Assembly: GCA_015228895.1 (NCBI GenBank)
Contig: JADGCR010000147.1
Location: 1 to 5,727 of the forward strand
Direction of reading: 5' to 3'
Origin: Magnetococcales bacterium
GTDB taxonomy: Bacteria > Pseudomonadota > Magnetococcia > Magnetococcales > Magnetaquicoccaceae
Length of the DNA: 5,727 nucleotides
How positions within the stretch are numbered: the stretch's first letter is position 1; each line of letters begins with the position of its first letter. Positions 1 to 5,727 of the stretch are shown here, one piece after another. Under the pieces are notes generated by a model, which was not told the origin of the DNA, did no database searches, and was given only the letters and a program-made list of their open reading frames with translations. The position numbers and the translations under genes were made by a program.

Positions 1-894
1 TCCTTCAATGTCCAGGTGTGGCTCTTTTTGGGACTTTTCGCGTCCTTCGCGGTCAAGGTGCCCATGTGGCCGGTGCACACCTGGCTGCCGGACGCCCATG
101 TGGAAGCCCCCACGGCGGGTTCGGTGATCCTGGCCGGCATCCTGCTGAAAATGGGCGCGTATGGTTTCCTGCGTTTCTCCCTGCCCATTCTGCCGGACGC
201 GTCCCGCTTCTTCACCCCGCTGATTTTCGGGTTGTCCCTGGTGGCCATCGTCTACACCGCCCTGGTGGCCCTGATGCAGAAGGACCTGAAGAAACTGGTG
301 GCCTACTCCTCCGTCTCCCACATGGGTTTCGTCACCATCGGTCTCTTCACCTTCAACCAGCAGGGCCTGGAGGGGGGCATCCTCCAGATGATCAACCATG
401 GCATCGTCGCGGGGGGGCTGTTCCTGCTGGTGGGTGTGGTCTACGACCGCATGCACACCAGAGAGATCGCCCGCTACGGCGGCATTGCCCATGTCATGCC
501 GATCTATGCCGTCATTTTCATGATTTTCACCCTGGCCTCCGCCGGACTGCCCGGCACCAACAGCTTCGTGGGCGAGATCCTGATCCTGTTGGGAGCCTTC
601 CTGGCCAACAAGCTGGTCGCGGTGATCGCGGCTACCGGACTGGTGCTGGGCGCGGCCTATATGCTGTGGATGTTCAAACGGGTGGTGTTCGGTCAGATCG
701 CCAACGACGAGGTGCGGGCCATGAAGGATGTCAGCCTGCGGGAGATCGCTCTGTTCGCGCCTTTGATCGTGCTGGTCTTCTGGATTGGGTTCTATCCCTC
801 TCCCTTTTTGGCTCTGTTGCACGCCTCGGTGGAGAACCTGTTGATCCAGGCCAACACCATCAAGGTGGGTGCGGCGGCGTTGGCGCAGTTTTAA
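1..894 (+). CDS. nuoM: NADH-quinone oxidoreductase subunit M, 3' part (5' end outside window)
   Basis: This is a membrane-arm subunit of respiratory complex I and one of three antiporter-like proton-pumping subunits. The frame is open from base 1, so the gene begins upstream; 297 residues are visible out of the usual ~500. The first GTG at 16 is an internal valine, not a start. The family core KVPMWPVHTWLPDAH followed by EAPTAGSVILAGILLK is present. Its two lysines (codons 55-57 and 148-150) are 31 residues apart, as are Lys234 and Lys265 of E. coli NuoM (numbering from memory). DLKKLVAYSSVSHMGF follows. LPGTNSFVGE near base 574 carries the glutamate equivalent to E. coli Glu407. The rest is hydrophobic membrane segments ending in the typical FYPSPFLALL tail. 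nuoN follows after 42 bases in the same direction, as in a standard nuo operon. The proton-path residues in view are intact, so the gene looks functional. Confidence 0.97.
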   Translation, partial: SFNVQVWLFLGLFASFAVKVPMWPVHTWLPDAHVEAPTAGSVILAGILLKMGAYGFLRFSLPILPDASRFFTPLIFGLSLVAIVYTALVALMQKDLKKLVAYSSVSHMGFVTIGLFTFNQQGLEGGILQMINHGIVAGGLFLLVGVVYDRMHTREIARYGGIAHVMPIYAVIFMIFTLASAGLPGTNSFVGEILILLGAFLANKLVAVIAATGLVLGAAYMLWMFKRVVFGQIANDEVRAMKDVSLREIALFAPLIVLVFWIGFYPSPFLALLHASVENLLIQANTIKVGAAALAQF

Positions 895-921
895 CGAGTG
901 ATCGCGGTCATTTAAATTCTT

Positions 922-935
922 GGAGCGTGTAAGGA
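922..935 (+). promoter_or_regulatory. Ribosome binding region of nuoN, start ambiguous
   Basis: Two purine-rich cores lie before nuoN. GGAG at 922-925 sits 11 bases before ATG 937. AAGGA at 931-935 is too close to ATG 937 (1 base) but well placed (13 bases, rather long) for the in-frame ATG at 949. The two starts differ by four residues (MPVQ), so the choice barely alters the protein. I kept ATG 937 as the first start codon. Confidence 0.4.
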
Positions 936-936
936 A

Positions 937-2382
937 ATGCCAGTCCAAATGCCGGTTGTCAACCTGGTTACGATCCTGCCGGAGATCCTGATCGCCGTCC
1001 TGGGCCTGGTGCTGTTGTTGATGAGCGCCTGGGGGGATGAGAATCGGGGCGGCAGGCTCGGAATGCTGTCCATAATCGGCGTGCTTGTGGCCGCCTTGAT
1101 CACGGCAGGGGCGGGAGACGGCACGAGTTTCGGCGGCTATTTCATCAATGACGCCTTTGCCCGCAGCATGAAGATTCTCCTTTATCTGGCCACCGGCCTG
1201 GTGCTGTTCATCTCCCTGGAGTACATGAAGCGCCACAAGATCGATGGGGGCGAGTACCAGGTGCTCACCCTGATGGCCATGCTGGGGGGCATGCTCATGG
1301 CCTCGGCGGGGGATTTCATCATCCTCTATCTGGGTCTGGAGCTGATGTCGTTGTCCATCTATGTCCTGGCCGCGATGAAGCGCGACGAACTGCGCTCCAC
1401 CGAGGCCGGTCTGAAATATTTTGTCCTGGGTTCCATGGCTTCCGGGTTCCTGCTGTATGGCATCTCCCTGATCTACGGGGCCACGGGCACCACGTTGTAC
1501 AGCGGCGTCGCCGCGGCCCTGGACCCGGCCCTGGGTCACAACGCCGCTCCGGTGCTGGTGCTTGGGGTGGTATTGGTGATGGCTGGCTTGAGCTTCAAGA
1601 TCGCGGCGGCTCCGTTTCACATGTGGGCGCCGGATGTGTACGAGGGCGCTCCCACCTCGGTGACCGCCTTCATGGCCGTGGTCCCCAAGGTGGCGGCCTT
1701 CGCGGGTATTCTGCGCTTGCTGCTGATCGCCTTTCCCGCTCTGCACGACCAGTGGATTCCCCTGTTGCAGTTGCTGGCGGTCTTCTCCATGGGTGTGGGA
1801 GCCTTCGCCGCCATTGCCCAGACCAACATCAAGCGCATGCTGGCCTACTCCTCCATTGGTCACGTGGGCTTCATCCTGCTGGGTTTGTCCGCCCACAACA
1901 CCGTGGGATATCAGAGCGTCCTGATTTATCTGGCCATCTACATTTTCACCAGCGTGGGCGCTTTCGCCCTGCTGCTGCTGTTGAGTCGCGAGGGGATCGG
2001 CGACGAGACCGCCGACTTCAAGGGACTGGCCCACAAGCGTCCCCTGCTGGCGTTCCTCATGGCCCTGTTCATGTTCTCCATGGCGGGCGTTCCGCCCCTG
2101 GCGGGTTTCATGGGCAAGCTGTATGTCTTCATCGCCACCATCCAGGCGGGTTTGATCGGTCTTTCCATTCTGGGCGTGCTGTTTTCCGCCATCGGTGCCT
2201 TCTATTATCTGCGCATCGTCAAGTTCATGTACTTCGACCAACCCGGAGAGGGCGCCTTCGCCATGGAGATGGGTCTCTCCATGCGGGCCATTCTCACGGT
2301 GACAGGTGTGGTTCTGCTGGTCTGGGGCATCTTTCCCGAATCCCTCCTGCGTTGGACGGCGGCTGGCGTCAAGGCGTTTTAG
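937..2382 (+). CDS. nuoN: NADH-quinone oxidoreductase subunit N
   Basis: This is a complete 481-residue antiporter-like subunit of complex I (E. coli NuoN is 485), embedded in the inner membrane and contributing one proton channel. The key charged residues line up with E. coli Glu133, Lys217, Lys247 and Lys395 (numbering from memory): Glu135 in YLGLELMSL, Lys221 in GLSFKIAAAPFHMWAPDVYEG, Lys251 in FMAVVPKVAAF, and Lys394 in PPLAGFMGKLYVF. The 221-251 spacing equals the E. coli spacing. NIKRMLAYSSIGHVGF (about 298-312) is the signature shared with NuoM. The rest is about 14 hydrophobic helices with short polar loops. It follows nuoM directly and is normally the last gene of the nuo operon; the structured gap after it fits an operon end. 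An alternative in-frame start is ATG 949. I see no frameshift or missing residue. Confidence 0.98.
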   Translation: MPVQMPVVNLVTILPEILIAVLGLVLLLMSAWGDENRGGRLGMLSIIGVLVAALITAGAGDGTSFGGYFINDAFARSMKILLYLATGLVLFISLEYMKRHKIDGGEYQVLTLMAMLGGMLMASAGDFIILYLGLELMSLSIYVLAAMKRDELRSTEAGLKYFVLGSMASGFLLYGISLIYGATGTTLYSGVAAALDPALGHNAAPVLVLGVVLVMAGLSFKIAAAPFHMWAPDVYEGAPTSVTAFMAVVPKVAAFAGILRLLLIAFPALHDQWIPLLQLLAVFSMGVGAFAAIAQTNIKRMLAYSSIGHVGFILLGLSAHNTVGYQSVLIYLAIYIFTSVGAFALLLLLSREGIGDETADFKGLAHKRPLLAFLMALFMFSMAGVPPLAGFMGKLYVFIATIQAGLIGLSILGVLFSAIGAFYYLRIVKFMYFDQPGEGAFAMEMGLSMRAILTVTGVVLLVWGIFPESLLRWTAAGVKAF

Positions 2383-2417
2383 CGCCATTTCGAGCGGAGG
2401 CCCCCCCTGGAGGATTG

Positions 2418-2492
2418 ATGGCCCCTCGCGGGACCCGACGGGTCTCGCCTCAGGGTGGTGCCGTGGTTTGGCTGATCCCCATGATGGGATGA
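2418..2492 (+). CDS. Possible 24-residue small protein or leader peptide
   Basis: ATG 2418 is preceded by a strong GGAGG (2409-2413) with a 4-base spacer, better than the signal in front of the methyltransferase gene. The ORF ends at TGA 2490-2492. The peptide begins MAPRGTRRVSPQ, with four basic residues and no acidic ones, and ends in the hydrophobic stretch GGAVVWLIPMMG. I do not recognise it. The large hairpin at 2423-2455 lies inside the coding part, so translation would melt it, which would allow a leader-type arrangement. It may equally be a chance ORF, since GC-rich gaps easily give short open frames. Only the good Shine-Dalgarno sequence supports it. Confidence 0.25.
   Translation: MAPRGTRRVSPQGGAVVWLIPMMG
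2423..2455 (+). repeat. Strong hairpin downstream of nuoN
   Basis: A 9-bp stem (2428-2436 with 2440-2448, one G-U pair) closes a 3-base GAC loop. A second CCCT/AGGG stem (2423-2426 with 2452-2455) extends it below a small internal loop. It lies 40 bases after the nuoN stop. It could stabilise the 3' end of the nuo mRNA or contribute to termination, but no U-tract follows, so I do not call it an intrinsic terminator. Confidence 0.5.
2475..2490. repeat. Short inverted repeat
   Basis: ATCCC (2475-2479) and GGGAT (2486-2490) flank a 6-base CATGAT spacer. The 5-bp stem is weak alone and noted only because it belongs to a run of palindromes in this gap. It overlaps the end of the 24-codon ORF. Confidence 0.3.
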
Positions 2493-2498
2493 TTGCAG

Positions 2499-2518
2499 GA
2501 CTTACAAATCAGTAAGTC
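2499..2518. promoter_or_regulatory. Perfect 7-bp inverted repeat, operator-like
   Basis: GACTTAC (2499-2505) and GTAAGTC (2512-2518) form a perfect inverted repeat around the 6-base spacer AAATCA, 44 bases before ATG 2563. The size and symmetry fit a binding site for a dimeric regulator, or a small RNA hairpin in the leader of the methyltransferase gene. I do not recognise a specific regulator. The perfect arms are visible in the sequence; a regulatory role is inference. Confidence 0.35.
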
Positions 2519-2529
2519 GTCGCTCGACG
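2518..2529. repeat. Short GC-rich palindrome next to the 7-bp repeat
   Basis: CGTCG (2518-2522) and CGACG (2525-2529) are separated by CT and abut the previous repeat, sharing base 2518. As RNA, four pairs with a four-base loop are possible. It is too small to assign a role. Confidence 0.3.
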
Positions 2530-2562
2530 CCGTCATGTCAATGATGATTGAATTCTCTCTTC

Positions 2563-3705
2563 ATGCGTCCAATCCACACATTCCTGTTGAATGAAATGGC
2601 CGCCCAGGGGGGCCGGATCCCCTTTTGCCGCTTCATGGAAGCCGCTCTTTATCATCCCGATCATGGTTACTACATGACCCAGCGGCCACGCATCGGGCGG
2701 GGGGGGGATTTTGTCACGGCGCCGGAACTGACCTCCCTGTTCGGCGAACTGCTGGCCTTGCAGATCATCGAGGTGTGGGAAACGCTGGGGCGTCCCCAGC
2801 CCTTCACGGTGGTGGAGATGGGCGGGGGAACCGGGCGACTGGCGGCGGATGTGTTGACGACCTGTCGGCGCTTCCCTTTCTTTTTGGAGGCGCTTTCCTA
2901 TGTGCTGGTGGAAACCAGCCCCGATTTTCGCGTCCGCCAGGAGCAACTGCTGCGGGAGTGCGGATTCGGGACGGAGCGGATCACCTGGCGGAGCGACCTT
3001 CCCGGCCAGGTGGGGGACGGGGTGATTTTTGGCAACGAGTTTCTCGACGCCCTCCCGGTGCACTGGGTGGAAATGACTCCGGAGGGACTCCGGGAGGTGG
3101 CGGTGGAGGCGGATGGAGAGGGGAGGCTGGCAACCCGTTTGATCGCCCCGCAACCCCCATTGGAGGGCGACTACTTTCAACGCGCCGGAATCGACCTTGA
3201 GGCGGGATACCGTACCGAGGTGGCCATTCCGGCGGCCAGGTGGGTACAGGCGGCGGCGGGCGCTTTGGGGCGGGGCCTGTTGTTGCTCATTGATTATGGC
3301 TATCCCGCTGGTGAATACTATGCCTCCTGGCGTTCCGCCGGGACGTTGGTGGGTCACAGGGGTCATGAGCGGGTGGATGACCCGCTGCTGTTTTGCGGCG
3401 AGATGGACCTGACCGCCCATGTGGATTTTTCCGCCATGACCCGCGCGGGGCGTGAGGCCGGGCTGGAGTTGCTGGGTTATACCACCCAGAATTGGTTTTT
3501 GATGGGCTTGGGGATTCTGGAGCGGCTGGAACGGGTCGGCGGCAAGATGGCTCCGGAAGCCTCCTCCCGGTTGCGTGGGGCGGTGATGCGGTTGTTGATG
3601 CCCAACGAAATGGGAGAGCGTTTCAAGGCGCTGGCCATGGGGCGGGGGATGAAAGAAGGGACGTTGGCGGGTTTTCGGTTGAACGATCAACGGCAACGAT
3701 TATAG
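2563..3705 (+). CDS. MidA/NDUFAF7-family class I SAM-dependent methyltransferase
   Basis: The 380-residue protein matches the MidA/NDUFAF7 family (COG1565, Methyltransf_28), whose mitochondrial member dimethylates an arginine of complex I subunit NDUFS2 (NuoD in bacteria). The family N-terminus FMEAALYHPDHGYY is at about 24-37, then GDFVTAPELTSLFGE. SAM motif I VVEMGGGTGRLA lies at about 83-94, with the acidic VETSPDFR of motif II at about 116-123. GNEFLDALPVHW (157-168), LLIDYGYP (241-248), GHERVDDPL (267-275) and LTAHVDFSAM (283-292) are further family blocks, and TQNWFLMGLGI follows. No signal peptide is seen, so it should be cytoplasmic. ATG 2563 is preferred because the homologous region starts soon after it; TTG 2548 is in frame just after a stop codon, and ATG 2596 would cut into the conserved N-terminus. 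No start has a clear Shine-Dalgarno sequence. The methyl acceptor in this organism is inferred, with complex I NuoD the leading candidate given the nuoN neighbour. Confidence 0.93.
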   Translation: MRPIHTFLLNEMAAQGGRIPFCRFMEAALYHPDHGYYMTQRPRIGRGGDFVTAPELTSLFGELLALQIIEVWETLGRPQPFTVVEMGGGTGRLAADVLTTCRRFPFFLEALSYVLVETSPDFRVRQEQLLRECGFGTERITWRSDLPGQVGDGVIFGNEFLDALPVHWVEMTPEGLREVAVEADGEGRLATRLIAPQPPLEGDYFQRAGIDLEAGYRTEVAIPAARWVQAAAGALGRGLLLLIDYGYPAGEYYASWRSAGTLVGHRGHERVDDPLLFCGEMDLTAHVDFSAMTRAGREAGLELLGYTTQNWFLMGLGILERLERVGGKMAPEASSRLRGAVMRLLMPNEMGERFKALAMGRGMKEGTLAGFRLNDQRQRL

Positions 3706-3722
3706 AATGCATCGGTGGTCGT

Positions 3723-3747
3723 TTGATCAGGCAGTATAAAATAAAAT
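3723..3747 (+). promoter_or_regulatory. Possible weak promoter before fabI
   Basis: The 55-base gap ahead of fabI is markedly AT-rich in a GC-rich window. It holds TTGATC (3723-3728), TATAAA (3735-3740) and TAAAAT (3742-3747). No -35/-10 pair has the ideal 16-18 base spacing (TTGATC to TAAAAT is 13), so the promoter call is tentative. The AT-richness may simply keep the fabI start region unstructured. Confidence 0.22.
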
Positions 3748-3749
3748 AT

Positions 3750-3754
3750 AAGGA
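3750..3754 (+). promoter_or_regulatory. Ribosome binding site of fabI
   Basis: AAGGA sits 6 bases before ATG 3761 in unstructured AT-rich sequence. It is the clearest Shine-Dalgarno match among the main genes of the window and fixes the fabI start, in agreement with the [11 protein letters not shown]-terminus. Confidence 0.8.
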
Positions 3755-3760
3755 TGAGCC

Positions 3761-4570
3761 ATGGGTATCCTGAAAGGAAAACGGGGTTTGATATTTGGGC
3801 TTGCCAATGAGCGCAGCATTGCCTGGGGAATCGCTCGCGCCTGTCATCGGGAGGGCGCGGTATTGGGATTCAATTATCTGGGCGAGGCGTTGGAGAAACG
3901 GGTGCGGCCATTGGCCGAGGAGTTGCAGTCCGATTTCGTGGTGCCTTGCAATCTCAATCACGACAACGAGATTGACCAGGTGTTCAAGGAGGTGGAAAAG
4001 CGCTGGGGCGGAGTGGATTTTCTGATCCATTCGGTGGCCTTCGCCAAGAAGGAGGAGTTGACCGGGTACTACTACGACACCTCCAGAGAGGGTTTTCTCA
4101 TCGCCATGGAGACCTCTGTCTACTCCCTGACCGCCTTGTGTGGCCGGGCGGCTCCTTTGATGAAGGATGGCGGCTCCATCGTGACCCTGACCTATCTGGG
4201 CGCGGAACGGGTGATGCCCCATTACAACGTCATGGGTGTCGCCAAGGCGGCGTTGGAGGCCAGCGTGCGTTATCTGGCGGTGGATTTCGGCCCCAAGAAC
4301 ATCCGGGTGAACGCCTTGTCCGCCGGACCCATCCGCACCCTGGCCGCGGCCGGGATCGGGGATTTCAAGCACATTCTGAACTGGAACCGGGACAATGCCC
4401 CGATGCGACGCAATGTCAGCATCGAGGAGGTGGGGGAGTCGGCGCTTTATCTGGTCTCGGACATGAGCAGCGGGGTGACCGGGGAGGTGTTGCATGTGGA
4501 TGCCGGGTATCATGTGGTGGGCATGAAGGCCGTGGACCACGAGCACGAACACCACAAGCACCACGGATAG
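3761..4570 (+). CDS. fabI: Enoyl-[acyl-carrier-protein] reductase (NADH)
   Basis: FabI reduces enoyl-ACP with NAD(P)H in the last step of each type II fatty acid elongation cycle, in the cytoplasm. The 269-residue protein (E. coli 262) has the FabI-type cofactor loop [14 protein letters not shown] (12-25), and [11 protein letters not shown] at 90-100. The catalytic region [19 protein letters not shown] contains Tyr145, Tyr155 and Lys162, matching E. coli Tyr146, Tyr156 and Lys163. [16 protein letters not shown] (184-199) forms the substrate-binding region, and [16 protein letters not shown] is the usual C-terminal block. Residue 93 is Ala where E. coli has Gly93, a position tied to triclosan resistance; Ala here is, as I recall, common in alphaproteobacteria. 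The odd feature is the end: [12 protein letters not shown], with six His in the last ten residues. aroC starts 8 bases downstream, probably in one transcript. Confidence 0.97.
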   Translation: MGILKGKRGLIFGLANERSIAWGIARACHREGAVLGFNYLGEALEKRVRPLAEELQSDFVVPCNLNHDNEIDQVFKEVEKRWGGVDFLIHSVAFAKKEELTGYYYDTSREGFLIAMETSVYSLTALCGRAAPLMKDGGSIVTLTYLGAERVMPHYNVMGVAKAALEASVRYLAVDFGPKNIRVNALSAGPIRTLAAAGIGDFKHILNWNRDNAPMRRNVSIEEVGESALYLVSDMSSGVTGEVLHVDAGYHVVGMKAVDHEHEHHKHHG

Positions 4571-4578
4571 ACCCGGAC

Positions 4579-5667
4579 GTGTCAGGAAACGGCATTGGGC
4601 TGTTGTTCCGGCTGACCACCTTTGGCGAGAGTCATGGGCCGGCCCTGGGCGCGGTGGTGGAGGGGTGTCCCGCGGGACTGCCCTTGACCGAGGGGGATCT
4701 GCAACGGGATTTGGACCGGCGGCGTCCTGGTCAAAGCCGTTTCACCACGGGACGGCGGGAGGCGGATCAGGTCCGGATTCTTTCCGGGGTGTTCGAGGGG
4801 GTGACCACCGGGACGCCGATTGGTCTGACCATCGAGAACACGGATCAGCGGTCCGGGGATTACAGCGGGATCAAGGATCGGTTTCGTCCCGGTCACGCGG
4901 ATTATGTCTACCAGAAAAAATACGGGGTGCGGGATTACCGTGGGGGTGGCCGGGCCTCGGCGCGGGAGACGGCCATGCGGGTGGCGGCCGGTGCCATCGC
5001 GAGAAAATTGCTGGCCACCATCGGTGTCCGTATCGCTGGAGCCCTGATCGCCATGGGTGAGGTGGCGATCGAGCGGGGGAACTGGGACTGGGAGGAGGTG
5101 GAGCGCAATCCGTTTTTCACCCCGGACGCCCAGGCCGTGCCCCGTTTTGTCGCCCTGCTGGATGGAATCCGGGAGGCGGGGGATTCGGTGGGCGCCTTGC
5201 TGGAGATCGTGGCCTCGGGTGTGCCTCTGGGTCTGGGAGAGCCGGTGTTCGACCGCCTGGACGCCGATCTGGCCAAGTCCCTGATGAGCATCAACGCCGT
5301 CAAGGGGGTGGAGATCGGCAGCGGCATGCAGGCCGCCCGTGGACTGGGTTCGCTCATGGCCGACGAGATGGTGCCGGATGGGGAGGGGGTCGCCTTTTTG
5401 AGCAATCACGCCGGCGGGATTCTGGGGGGGATTTCGACGGGTCAGGAGATCGTGGCCCGCCTGGCGGTCAAGCCCACCTCCTCGATTCGCATTCCCAGAC
5501 GGAGTGTGGATCTGCGGGGCGCGGCCTGCGAGGTGGTCACCCATGGCCGCCACGATCCCTGCGTGGGGATTCGCGCCGTGCCGGTGGCCGAGGCCATGAT
5601 GGCCTTGACCCTGGTGGATCACTGGTTGCGTTTCAGGAGTCGTGACCAATCGGGGCGGTTGCTTTGA
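4579..5667 (+). CDS. aroC: Chorismate synthase
   Basis: AroC converts 5-enolpyruvylshikimate-3-phosphate to chorismate using reduced FMN, the last step of the shikimate pathway and the precursor of aromatic amino acids, folate and quinones. GTG 4579 gives (M)[19 protein letters not shown], the canonical N-terminus, and 362 residues (E. coli 361); the open frame further upstream only overlaps fabI. All three family signatures are present: [16 protein letters not shown] (16-31), [17 protein letters not shown] (124-140) and [18 protein letters not shown] (323-340). Conserved His19 and His106 correspond to the two catalytic histidines of the family. [16 protein letters not shown] (275-290) and KPTSSI (298-303) belong to the FMN/substrate site. 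The gene begins 8 bases after the fabI stop with only a weak GGA-type ribosome site, suggesting translational coupling to fabI. It looks intact. Confidence 0.97.
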   Translation: MSGNGIGLLFRLTTFGESHGPALGAVVEGCPAGLPLTEGDLQRDLDRRRPGQSRFTTGRREADQVRILSGVFEGVTTGTPIGLTIENTDQRSGDYSGIKDRFRPGHADYVYQKKYGVRDYRGGGRASARETAMRVAAGAIARKLLATIGVRIAGALIAMGEVAIERGNWDWEEVERNPFFTPDAQAVPRFVALLDGIREAGDSVGALLEIVASGVPLGLGEPVFDRLDADLAKSLMSINAVKGVEIGSGMQAARGLGSLMADEMVPDGEGVAFLSNHAGGILGGISTGQEIVARLAVKPTSSIRIPRRSVDLRGAACEVVTHGRHDPCVGIRAVPVAEAMMALTLVDHWLRFRSRDQSGRLL

Positions 5668-5682
5668 GGCCTTTCCATCCGG

Positions 5683-5727
5683 TCAGGGGGCTTCGGACTT
5701 CCAGAAGATCAGGGTGTATTTCCCCAG
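5683..5727 (-). CDS. Possible C-terminus of a convergent gene, unidentified
   Basis: Reading the minus strand from the window edge gives LGKYTLIFWKSEAP and then TGA (complement of 5683-5685). Twelve of the 14 sense codons end in G or C, like the genes in this window, and the residue mix is protein-like. It would be the tail of a gene converging on aroC, with 15 bases between the stop codons. Fourteen residues are too few to name a family. The plus strand is also open here, so this may be chance. Confidence 0.3.
   Translation of the reverse strand: MGKYTLIFWKSEAP

Larger units (their letters stand above)
2383..2562. other. Structured gap between nuoN and the methyltransferase gene
   Basis: This 180-base stretch has no recognised gene. 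It starts with a seven-C run (2401-2407) and holds a 24-codon ORF and four inverted repeats (2423-2455, 2475-2490, 2499-2518, 2518-2529). I see no T-run after any of them, so none is a textbook intrinsic terminator. It probably contains the end of the nuo transcript and the start signals of the next gene. No convincing -35/-10 pair could be read. The crowding of short palindromes would also fit a dispersed intergenic repeat, which one window cannot test. Confidence 0.5.

Noticed and set aside
16..18. GTG at 16 as a start for nuoM
   Set aside because: The frame is open to base 1, and the conserved proton-channel core begins within about 15 residues, so this is mid-protein.
18..932. 304-codon plus-strand open frame overlapping nuoM
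   Set aside because: An Arg/Gly/Pro/His-rich translation in a shifted frame, while the nuoM frame carries unmistakable conserved motifs.
1623..2417. Long plus-strand open frame shifted within nuoN
   Set aside because: A composition-driven shadow of nuoN. Only its last 24 codons (2418-2492), behind a GGAGG, were kept as a tentative small ORF.
3678..3691. GTTGA/TCAAC hairpin at the end of the methyltransferase gene
   Set aside because: Only 5 bp, inside the coding sequence and without a T-run, so it is not a credible terminator.
2533..3696. 387-codon open frame on the minus strand
   Set aside because: It is exactly antisense to the methyltransferase gene, and its protein is rich in Pro, Gln, His and Arg with no family motif. 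It is a by-product of GC-rich codons.
3623..4564. 313-codon open frame on the minus strand over fabI
   Set aside because: Antisense to the catalytic FabI frame. Its translation is His/Gln-rich and unrelated to any family I know.
4138..4578. N-terminal extension of the aroC frame into fabI
   Set aside because: The frame is open but lies inside fabI with Gly/Arg-rich nonsense composition. The chorismate synthase N-terminus begins at GTG 4579.
4582..5649. 355-codon open frame on the minus strand
   Set aside because: Antisense of aroC, with low-complexity His/Gly/Pro/Gln composition and no recognisable domain. The plus strand has all three chorismate synthase signatures.
5678..5707. Short inverted repeats after aroC (TCCG/CGGA, CTTC/GAAG)
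   Set aside because: Four-base stems without a T-run; too weak to call a terminator.

Overview
The window comes from a GC-rich bacterial chromosome (roughly 60% G+C by eye, with strongly GC-ending codons). It carries the end of a respiratory complex I operon followed by unlinked housekeeping genes, all on the + strand. FabI and NuoM/NuoN look proteobacterial, with alphaproteobacterial flavour: a MidA/NDUFAF7-type methyltransferase is present, and FabI has Ala where E. coli has Gly93. I cannot place the organism more precisely. A deep-branching alphaproteobacterium or a Magnetococcales-type lineage is only a guess.

Layout: (1) 1-894, the 3' ~60% of nuoM; (2) 937-2382, a complete nuoN, the usual last gene of nuo operons; (3) 2383-2562, a 180-base gap holding several inverted repeats and a 24-codon ORF with a good Shine-Dalgarno sequence; (4) 2563-3705, a MidA/NDUFAF7-family SAM-dependent methyltransferase; (5) 3706-3760, a short AT-rich leader with a clear RBS; (6) 3761-4570, fabI (enoyl-ACP reductase) with an unusual histidine-rich C-terminus; (7) 4579-5667, aroC (chorismate synthase), starting at GTG 8 bases after fabI; (8) 5668-5727, possibly the last codons of a convergent minus-strand gene.

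How the genes relate: NuoM and NuoN are antiporter-like proton-pumping subunits of NADH:quinone oxidoreductase, and every key charged residue that falls inside the window is present. The mitochondrial relative of the next gene, NDUFAF7, dimethylates an arginine of the NDUFS2 (NuoD) subunit during complex I assembly, so finding this methyltransferase next to nuoN is the most suggestive piece of context here. FabI (fatty acid synthesis) and AroC (shikimate pathway) are probably co-transcribed but have no obvious shared function.

I see no mobile element, CRISPR array, tRNA or rRNA, and no convincing new multi-gene system. The points worth a second look are the nuo-methyltransferase linkage, the structured gap with its small ORF, and the FabI histidine tail.
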